In this document: in pieces, positions 6,673 through 11,954 of the stretch
Layout of the letters: the number at the start of each line of letters is the position of its first letter
Numbering within the stretch: position 1 is the first letter of the stretch
Source: CAYGTK01 sp964352775
GTDB lineage: Bacteria; Bacteroidota; Bacteroidia; Chitinophagales; CAIOSU01
DNA length: 11,954 bases
NCBI GenBank assembly: GCA_964352775.1
Contig: CAYGTK010000136.1
Location: 1-11,954, forward strand
Direction: 5' to 3'
Position numbers and translations under genes: made by a program
The notes under the pieces: model-generated
The model's input: only the letters and a program-made list of their open reading frames with translations
What the model was told of the DNA's origin: nothing
Database searches by the model: none

Positions 6673-7873
6673 CGTGGTCGAGAATGATGGTGGCGTTGCT
6701 TTTTAGGTCGGTGGCTATTTCGTGTATCTCTTCTACAGAGTGCGATGCTAGTATCTCGTCTATCATCTCCCCATTCACTTCGCTAAAGTTGTTTACAAAG
6801 TTGAGGGGGTTTTGTATTTCGTGGGCCATTTCGTTGGCCAACATGGCCAAGGTTTTTAGGCGGGCTTCGCCCAGTTCTTTTTGGTGCTGGGCTTCGCGGC
6901 GTTCCATTTCTATCTGAAGATCAAAATTTCGCGCTATTTTTTTACCCTCTTCCATTTGCCAGGAATCTTGTTGCGCTAAGTGCTGGTCGGCATAGGTGGT
7001 GGCTTCTTCAAACCGCTTCAGCTCTACACAGCTTCTATACAAAGTAAGGCTACATTTTTTGGCAGTTGAACTATCTTGTGGCGCTTTAAAACCTGGGTAG
7101 GCTTTTATCGCTGCATCATATGCTTGCTGCCACATGCCTTGTTGTAAATACACTTGGCTAGAATGGAAAAAGGCTCCATTTTTAAAATACTCTATATCAA
7201 ATACCTCAGCCCAATGGGCTAATTTGTTTGCGGAGTCAAGGGCTTCATCGGCCTGTTCCAATTTGGTATAGGTAGATGCAAGCGTGGAAAGTATATTCAA
7301 TTTAGATTGTTTGGCTGTAACAGCTTCAGATAGTTGTAAGCCCTCTTTTAAATAAGGTAAAGCCTTTTCATACTCGCCCAGCTTATAGTACGATTGACCC
7401 AAATTGAATGCATCTATAACATTCTTTCCAGTGCTTTCCTTTGTTCTGTTGTAAACTTCCTTTATCAATTCATGTGCCTTACTAGCCATGCCCACCTCAG
7501 AGTACGCTGCAGCAGTGCCGGTAAGCACAGCCATCAGTAAGCTCTCACCTTCCAATTCTTTTGCTAAAGCAGTAGCTTTTTCTAACGATTTGAAACAATC
7601 GGTAAATTGATGCTGCCCTTTATAGTAAGAGCTATAGTGCAAGTAGGCCCTTGCGTGGATCTTCTTATCGTTATGGGCAATGCCATAGGCTAAAAACTGC
7701 TCTAGCAAGGGTGGCATCTTTTCAGGTAAATGACTATTTGAATAGTCTGTTAGCAAAGTACTAGCTACGAGAGCCCAAGTTTCGCCTGGTAGGTCTTTTT
7801 TTAGCAAGTTTTCTAGTTCCTCTATGGGTAAACTCACAATCTTATCGAACGTTGGCCACTTACCTTCTTTCAT
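6560..7873 (-). CDS. TPR protein with histidine-kinase H-box but no ATPase domain
   Basis: A 437-residue cytoplasmic protein starting at ATG 7871-7873. Residues of about 50-310 are TPR helices (for example NLGQSYYKLGEYEKALPYLK). Residues of about 315-345 are a charged coiled coil (QIEMERREAQHQKELGEARL). Then comes a dimerisation/phosphoacceptor segment, LANEMAHEIQNPLNFVNNFS, with the would-be phosphorylated His351 and the second helix ending IILDHGKRISKIVTEL. In full-length Bacteroidota kinases a HATPase domain with N, G1 and G2 boxes follows. Here the chain ends instead in an acidic 25-residue tail (KAKSGELELVDEDEHDFSGKS) and TAA. No frameshifted ATPase sequence is seen downstream: the next 61 bp lead straight to the DinB gene. 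It could be a phospho-acceptor served in trans, a dimeric scaffold or a dominant regulator. These are inferences; the domain order is seen. Confidence 0.85.
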   Translation of the reverse strand: MKEGKWPTFDKIVSLPIEELENLLKKDLPGETWALVASTLLTDYSNSHLPEKMPPLLEQFLAYGIAHNDKKIHARAYLHYSSYYKGQHQFTDCFKSLEKATALAKELEGESLLMAVLTGTAAAYSEVGMASKAHELIKEVYNRTKESTGKNVIDAFNLGQSYYKLGEYEKALPYLKEGLQLSEAVTAKQSKLNILSTLASTYTKLEQADEALDSANKLAHWAEVFDIEYFKNGAFFHSSQVYLQQGMWQQAYDAAIKAYPGFKAPQDSSTAKKCSLTLYRSCVELKRFEEATTYADQHLAQQDSWQMEEGKKIARNFDLQIEMERREAQHQKELGEARLKTLAMLANEMAHEIQNPLNFVNNFSEVNGEMIDEILASHSVEEIHEIATDLKSNATIILDHGKRISKIVTELQDKTQKAKSGELELVDEDEHDFSGKS

Positions 7874-7926
7874 ACTGGAAAGATAAACAGCTTAGCTGGA
7901 AATTGTTTTCGTTTGCCTTAGCGGAG

Positions 7927-7940
7927 TTATTAGGTAATAA
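7927..7940. promoter_or_regulatory. Short inverted repeat upstream of the H-box gene
   Basis: TTATTA (7927-7932) and TAATAA (7935-7940) with a 2-base centre lie 54 bp upstream of ATG 7873, between the tail-module copy and the gene. It could be an operator. The low-complexity arms make a chance origin possible. A near-consensus -7 box, TATCTTTC on the minus strand, lies close to the start codon. Confidence 0.25.
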
Positions 7941-7958
7941 GTTGGAACGTGGTAATAC

Positions 7959-8071
7959 TTACAACTTAGCACTAAAATCGTGCTCATCCTCATCAACCAA
8001 CTCCAACTCGCCCGACTTGGCTTTTTGGGTTTTGTCTTGCAGTTCGGTTACTATTTTGCTGATGCGCTTGC
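7959..8071 (-). repeat. Tail module, orphan copy behind the TonB-dependent receptor
   Basis: An orphan, still open copy of the tail: read on the minus strand it encodes KRISKIVTELQDKTQ … ELELVDEDEHDF … SAKL and ends in TAA at 7959-7961. It has no start codon of its own and begins within three bases of the TonB-receptor stop (8074-8076), in another frame. The 102-bp perfect identity to 6571-6672 shows recent duplication or gene conversion. It also lies in the leader of the H-box gene, with 85 bp before that start codon. Confidence 0.95.
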
Positions 8072-8073
8072 TA

Positions 8074-10308
8074 TCAAAACCTAATCCCCAAACTACCCTT
8101 CACAAAAAATGGGGTGCCGGGGGTAAAGTGTATTTCTTCTACGGGTTCGGTTTCTATGCCTAGGCGCGATTCGGTGGCAAATTGCGTTTCGTTCCATTCG
8201 GTGTTGAACAGGTTGTTGATGGAGATACCAAATACAAATCGCTTAATGGCGTAGTTGATGTTCATGTCGGCCACAAAATAGCCGGGGGCATTTATGGAGT
8301 TATCCTCGTTGGCCGGTCTATCGGCAATGTACCTAAATCGCCAAGCGGCGGTTAACCCAAACTTACTTTCTATGGATACCCCACCCGCGGTGGTCCATAT
8401 TGGCGCTAGGGGAATATAATCTTGCCCCACTGCTTCCTCAATAGATCGGGCATGGGTGTAGGTGGCATCTACATTAAAAAACAACCACTTTAGCGGCTGG
8501 TAGCGGGCACTTACGTCTACCCCCAATCGGCGGGTTTTTCCGCTAGGCTCTACTATACCGGCATCGCCTACATATACGAACTCTTGCTGCAAGTGCAAGT
8601 ACCAAAAGGCTATGTTTAAAAAGAGTTTAGGTGCTGGCTTTAGGTTCACCCCTACATCGGTACCAATTGCGTAGGGCAGTATTTCTTCTCCACTTTGGGC
8701 CACGACCACGCGGGTATCGTTAGAGTGGAAACCCAGCCCTGTTTTCACATAAAGCTGCGCCCAACTTTTAGGGATGTAGGCAAAGTTCAATTTGGGGCTG
8801 GCAATAAACTGCTGTTGCGATTGGGTGCTGTACAGCGTATCTAAGCGATCAACATAATTAAAGGTAAAGTAGTCTATCCGCAGCCCTGGGGTAAGCGACC
8901 ACTTTTTACCGCCAATGGTAGAGCTAACAAAAGCATAAGGGTTGGTCTCATCTACATCGCCAAAGGCCAAGCGCTCGAGCAAAGTCTGCCTGTTAAGCGT
9001 TCGCGAAAGCTGATTGTCGTCTACATCGTCGTATCTAAATCCTACGCCAGCATTAAGTAGTATGGTTGTTTCGCCTTTGGTCCAGTTTTGGGTAAACTCA
9101 CTTTGAAAGCCAAATATGTCGCGATCTTCCAGTTGCTTTATCTGGTCACCATTAATGGAATCTTCTAAGAAGAAGGTGAAATTGGAATACAACTCAAACT
9201 GATACCTGGAGTAGAAAAAGGTGCTTTTTACCGAGGCATTGCTATTGAGGTATTTGGTATACGTTCCACTGAAATTGATGCGCGAAGTGTTTCCCCCCTC
9301 CGTATCGTCAATGGCCCCAAACCGACCAATCAATCCCGAATCAACTGCACGCTGGGGAATTTGTCCCGATGCATCCCACTTACTGGTAAAGTACGATGCC
9401 GTTAGGGAAAACTTCTGATCGTTCAGTATAGATGTGCTGTACTTCAGCAGGGTATTGATGCGATTGAAATTCTGCGGCGAATCGAAAGGGCCGTCGCTGG
9501 CATTGTACTCCCCTACCCAGTATAGGTCGTGCTTTTGCACTTTTTCTAACAGGTTAAACATACCCAGTAAGCGGAAGGTATTAAAGCTACCGTACTCCAG
9601 TTGCACTAGGCTGTTATCCAGCTGTTCTTTGGTTTTGAAATCTACATAACCTGCCGTGTTAAAGTTACCGTGCTGTGCATAGTAAGGGCCTTTACCGAAG
9701 TCTATTTTATCAATTGTTTCAGGAATTAGAAAGTGAAGATCGGCATAGCCCTGCCCGTGGGCATGCGACACCATGTTTACTGGCATACCGTCTACCGTAA
9801 GCTTAATATCCGTACCGTGATCAATATCGAAACCTCTTAAAAACAACTGCTCGGCCTTTCCCCCACCAGCATGTTGCCCAATGATTAGGCCTGGTACCGA
9901 ACGCAGCACCTCTTGCGAATTTTGAACGGGAAACACATCCAGATCTATCCTGCTGATCTGATTGGTACTATAGGTTTGGTTGGAGATGATTACCTGCTCT
10001 AACTGTAGCTCGGCATCTTGAAGAAAAATAACCTGATTGCTCAGCTCGGTATCGGGAGTAATGACTACCTGTTTACGCTCAAACCCAATATGACTGAACG
10101 AAAGCGTATCACCCTGCTTAACCTTTAGGCGAGCGAAGCCATTGGCATTACTATGCGCATGCTGACCGCTTGTTGTATTAATGGCATGCGCACCCTCTAT
10201 GGGGTTGCGCAATTGATCAACTATACGCCCCTCAAACAATTGGGCATTAGTGCTTTGAGCTAGCAATAGCAGCAAAGCAAATACTACAAAACGCCAAAGT
10301 CTAATCAT
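8074..10308 (-). CDS. TonB-dependent outer-membrane receptor
   Basis: A 744-residue outer-membrane transporter. The signal peptide is residues 1-23 (MIRLWRFVVFALLLLLAQST, NAQ). Residues of about 24-105 are a CarboxypepD_reg-like β-sandwich (GRIVDQLRNPIEGAHAINT … DTLSFSHIGF). Residues of about 123-225 are the plug, with VLRSVPGLIIG, FLRGFDIDHGTDI and a histidine-rich stretch SHAHGQGYADLHFLIPE. The rest is a 22-strand-type β-barrel ending in the aromatic F744 (GSLGIRF) needed for barrel insertion. It is full length for the class. ATG 10306-10308 is preferred over TTG 10329, which would lie in the -7 box. The substrate cannot be told. Histidines at 164, 182, 184, 192 and 213 in the plug might contact a metal or metal chelate, which is speculation. 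No SusD-like partner is in the window. Confidence 0.93.
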   Translation of the reverse strand: MIRLWRFVVFALLLLLAQSTNAQLFEGRIVDQLRNPIEGAHAINTTSGQHAHSNANGFARLKVKQGDTLSFSHIGFERKQVVITPDTELSNQVIFLQDAELQLEQVIISNQTYSTNQISRIDLDVFPVQNSQEVLRSVPGLIIGQHAGGGKAEQLFLRGFDIDHGTDIKLTVDGMPVNMVSHAHGQGYADLHFLIPETIDKIDFGKGPYYAQHGNFNTAGYVDFKTKEQLDNSLVQLEYGSFNTFRLLGMFNLLEKVQKHDLYWVGEYNASDGPFDSPQNFNRINTLLKYSTSILNDQKFSLTASYFTSKWDASGQIPQRAVDSGLIGRFGAIDDTEGGNTSRINFSGTYTKYLNSNASVKSTFFYSRYQFELYSNFTFFLEDSINGDQIKQLEDRDIFGFQSEFTQNWTKGETTILLNAGVGFRYDDVDDNQLSRTLNRQTLLERLAFGDVDETNPYAFVSSTIGGKKWSLTPGLRIDYFTFNYVDRLDTLYSTQSQQQFIASPKLNFAYIPKSWAQLYVKTGLGFHSNDTRVVVAQSGEEILPYAIGTDVGVNLKPAPKLFLNIAFWYLHLQQEFVYVGDAGIVEPSGKTRRLGVDVSARYQPLKWLFFNVDATYTHARSIEEAVGQDYIPLAPIWTTAGGVSIESKFGLTAAWRFRYIADRPANEDNSINAPGYFVADMNINYAIKRFVFGISINNLFNTEWNETQFATESRLGIETEPVEEIHFTPGTPFFVKGSLGIRF

Positions 10309-10326
10309 GATTTGGTTGATGATTAG

Positions 10327-10334
10327 CAAATGTA
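10327..10334 (-). promoter_or_regulatory. -7 promoter element of the TonB-dependent receptor gene
   Basis: On the minus strand this is TACATTTG, an exact TAnnTTTG box 18 bases upstream of ATG 10308. The expected -33 TTTG is not well conserved. The box excludes TTG 10329 as a start. Confidence 0.55.
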
Positions 10335-10450
10335 ACGCAAGCTTTTAAAAAACAGTTTGGGAAAGTAAGGTGAAGTTTTAAGACGGGATTTGGTGTTTGA
10401 TAACAATGGTATTTCTTTTTAGGTAAGTTAAAATGCGAGGGCAGAAGATG

Positions 10451-11188
10451 TTATTCATCACCGAAGGATGGAAAGAAAAAATTGATTAACTGCTTTAATT
10501 GACTATTCCAGTTTTCGAAATCATGACCTCCGTCGGTATGCAACAACTTGATGGTATAACCCTTGCCTGAATACATACTTTTTAGTGGGGCAACATACTT
10601 TTCGGCGTCATTCTGCCCTGTTGATAGAAATATTCTTAAGTCTCTATTTTGCGAAAAAACTATATCCTGAAGAACTGCTGGGCGCGGGTAAGTAACTGGT
10701 GAAAGGAGCGCGAAGTTTTGAAACAGGTTCACCGATTTTGCAGAAAAATAGGCTGCATTTAAACCTCCGAATGAAATACCTACCAATAATCGTTCGTAGG
10801 GGGTGAAGGACTTTCCCATATCCATTTTCTCCATCGCTGGTATTAATTCTTGCTCAAAAAAGGCAATGTAATCTGGATTAGAGAAGAAGTACTCATTTCG
10901 GTAATCTATGCTGCTATCATCAACATCATAGCTACTAACAAAAACATAGTAGGCTGGTGGAATACTGCCTCTTAAGGTTAACGATATAATTGAATCTAAC
11001 CCACCATTGTCTATAAATTTTTTACCGTCCGTTAAGTATATCGCTGGCTTTTTTGTGCTGCTAGGCACAGCATCGTAATAAAACACCTGCACACGTCTGC
11101 CTAAATGCGAGCTGTTAATAGTTCGGCTGGTAACTTGACCCAATACCAAATTGGGTAAAAGGATTGCTAAAAGAAGTAGTTGCTTCAT
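10451..11188 (-). CDS. Exported α/β-hydrolase, putative esterase (esterase D type)
   Basis: A 245-residue exported hydrolase. Signal peptide residues 1-17 (MKQLLLLAILLPNLVLG). The α/β-hydrolase core of the 'putative esterase' (PF00756-like) family follows: the strand AIYLTDGKKFID, the oxyanion/active region YRNEYFF, and the nucleophile elbow LLVGISFGG with Ser139. Asp194 (STGQND) and His222 (DGGHDFENW) complete a catalytic triad in the right order and spacing. Relatives include siderophore esterases of the Fes/IroE kind and feruloyl or acyl esterases; the natural ester here is unknown. It is shorter than most and has no extra domain. It follows the SRPBCC gene on the same strand with 62 bp between, occupied by a strong hairpin. 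It lies upstream of the receptor gene, from which it is separated by 142 bp that include the receptor's own -7 box. Confidence 0.88.
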   Translation of the reverse strand: MKQLLLLAILLPNLVLGQVTSRTINSSHLGRRVQVFYYDAVPSSTKKPAIYLTDGKKFIDNGGLDSIISLTLRGSIPPAYYVFVSSYDVDDSSIDYRNEYFFSNPDYIAFFEQELIPAMEKMDMGKSFTPYERLLVGISFGGLNAAYFSAKSVNLFQNFALLSPVTYPRPAVLQDIVFSQNRDLRIFLSTGQNDAEKYVAPLKSMYSGKGYTIKLLHTDGGHDFENWNSQLKQLINFFFPSFGDE

Positions 11189-11197
11189 TACAAATAA

Positions 11198-11238
11198 GTA
11201 CCGCTTCGGGAGCTTGCATTAGCCACCCGAAGCGGTAC
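11198..11238 (-). terminator. Strong hairpin between the SRPBCC and esterase genes
   Basis: GTACCGCTTCGGG (11198-11210) and CCCGAAGCGGTAC (11226-11238) are perfect 13-bp complements around a 15-base loop that can itself pair GCT with AGC. The hairpin begins 12 bases after the SRPBCC stop and ends 9 bases before the esterase ATG. A weak T-rich run (TTATTTG) follows on the minus strand. This suits a terminator, an attenuator, or a structure that hides the esterase start or protects the upstream transcript. Confidence 0.75.
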
Positions 11239-11250
11239 ATTCAGTGGTTC

Positions 11251-11781
11251 TTATGATTTGTTATTATGCAAACGAAATAGTCCCGCCATCATAGCATCTC
11301 CTGCCGAATTTAGGAACCCTAAAAACTGTTCTTTGGTCATCTGCGGGTTTTCCATAAACTCCCATCCTGAAGAATTCCAAACAACCATACAACGGTTGTA
11401 ACCAAGGTCTACCACTTTAAAGGAATTGACCATGTTTTTTGCTGGCACACCTACCACTGCATAAGAATAAAAACGCTTTTCGTCGTCGTATTCTACTATC
11501 GTTTCTGTGTAAGATGCTTCGCCTTTTTTAGCATCTGGAGCTGAGCAGCTTCTCTGAACTCCCACACCTGGTTTTGCACCACCTACTAACCAGGAGTTGG
11601 CTAAAAAATCAGGTATAATTTCTTCCAGTTTATCTAATTGACGAAGACGCTCCCACACATCATCTGCCGAAGCATTAATTACTTGGGTTTTAGTGACAAT
11701 GGCATTGGCACTTTGGGCATTAGCCTTTTGGAAGCCCAAGCCCATAATCAAGATGGCCGCTAGTGCGATTAAGTTTTTCAT
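11251..11781 (-). CDS. Exported SRPBCC-fold protein
   Basis: A 176-residue protein with a signal peptide at 1-22 (MKNLIALAAILIMGLGFQKA, NA), so it is periplasmic or secreted. After cleavage, KTQVINASADDVWERLRQLDKLEEIIP is the classical opening strand and helix of polyketide cyclase/START-like SRPBCC domains. The strands SYTETIVEYDDEKRFYSYAV, NSFKVVDLGYNRCMVVWNSS and a long C-terminal helix FLGFLNSAGDAMMAGLFRL complete a helix-grip fold. It likely binds a small hydrophobic ligand; no catalytic residues can be assigned. The export signal is less usual for this fold, which is mostly cytoplasmic. It lies just upstream of the esterase gene and may be co-transcribed with it, subject to the intervening hairpin. 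It is not closely similar to the SRPBCC protein at 1020-1535. Confidence 0.85.
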   Translation of the reverse strand: MKNLIALAAILIMGLGFQKANAQSANAIVTKTQVINASADDVWERLRQLDKLEEIIPDFLANSWLVGGAKPGVGVQRSCSAPDAKKGEASYTETIVEYDDEKRFYSYAVVGVPAKNMVNSFKVVDLGYNRCMVVWNSSGWEFMENPQMTKEQFLGFLNSAGDAMMAGLFRLHNNKS

Positions 11782-11884
11782 TGTTTTGATGTTTAGTTAT
11801 AAATTATTTTGATAAAAATTCCTGTTTACTGGGTATAAACCAGCTTTAACAATTAGACCCGTTTTTCAATCAGGTGTTACAGCT

Positions 11885-11954
11885 TTACGCTGCCTTTTTT
11901 TTGTATTTAGCCATCTCTTTTGCTTTTGCGGCACTTTGCTTACCTGTTTCTACA
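11885..11954 (-). CDS. C-terminal end of a Lys/Ala-rich protein, partial
   Basis: On the minus strand the frame entering at the window edge reads VETGKQSAAKAKEMAKYKKK followed by AA and TAA (11885-11887). Only 23 codons are visible. A basic Lys/Ala-rich helix at the end is seen in many nucleic-acid-binding or membrane proteins, so no family is assigned. The 103-bp gap to the SRPBCC start shows no strong terminator. Confidence 0.55.
   Translation of the reverse strand, partial: VETGKQSAAKAKEMAKYKKKAA

Noticed and set aside
6571..8071. Direct repeats read as the ends of an insertion sequence or composite element
   Set aside because: No transposase or integrase lies between them, no terminal inverted repeats or target duplications are visible, and one repeat is coding sequence of the enclosed gene.
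7852..8163. Plus-strand frame of 103 codons across the orphan tail copy
   Set aside because: It is antisense to the H-box gene start, the tail repeat and the TonB-receptor end, and part of it recurs opposite 6618-6670 only because the DNA is repeated.

Overview
The window looks like an ordinary chromosomal stretch of a member of the Bacteroidota. Four things support this: a protein with a type IX secretion C-terminal sorting domain, a TonB-dependent receptor with an N-terminal carboxypeptidase-regulatory-like domain, a histidine-kinase-type H-box of the form common in this phylum (HEIQNPLNFVNNFSE), and promoter elements close to the phylum's TAnnTTTG -7 consensus. Genus cannot be told from the sequence.

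Layout. Positions 1-262 hold the 3' end of a sterol desaturase/fatty acid hydroxylase-family gene (+). Next comes a divergent pair: an HxlR-type regulator (-, 402-839) and a small SRPBCC-fold protein (+, 1020-1535). The region between them carries a phased array of inverted repeats that looks like an operator. Positions 1536-1839 are non-coding apart from gene debris. An exported TPR protein (+, 1840-3291) and a secreted ELWxxDGT-repeat protein with a T9SS tail (+, 3551-5155) follow. The rest is on the minus strand: a hypothetical protein (5161-5817), a DinB-family protein (6019-6498), a TPR protein with a kinase H-box but no ATPase domain (6560-7873), a TonB-dependent receptor (8074-10308), a lipase-like esterase (10451-11188), an exported SRPBCC protein (11251-11781), and the extreme 3' end of a Lys/Ala-rich protein (11885-11954).

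The least ordinary signal is a repeated sequence of about 110 bp. It encodes the C-terminal tail of the TPR/H-box protein (6560-6672). An exact 102-bp copy sits directly behind the TonB-receptor stop codon (7970-8071), and a decayed copy sits at the 3' end of the HxlR gene (309-415). Fainter traces of the same tail are possible at 3336-3401, 1757-1768 and 5896-5905. The clear copies point the same way, lie at the 3' end of a gene, and start at nearly the same point of the module. This suggests either remnants of lost tandem paralogues or a module that is copied as a unit.

The genes do not form one obvious pathway. The HxlR/SRPBCC pair is a probable regulator-target unit, and 11781-10451 may be a two-gene transcription unit with a strong hairpin between the genes. 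I found no CRISPR array, tRNA, rRNA, insertion sequence or recognisable defence system.
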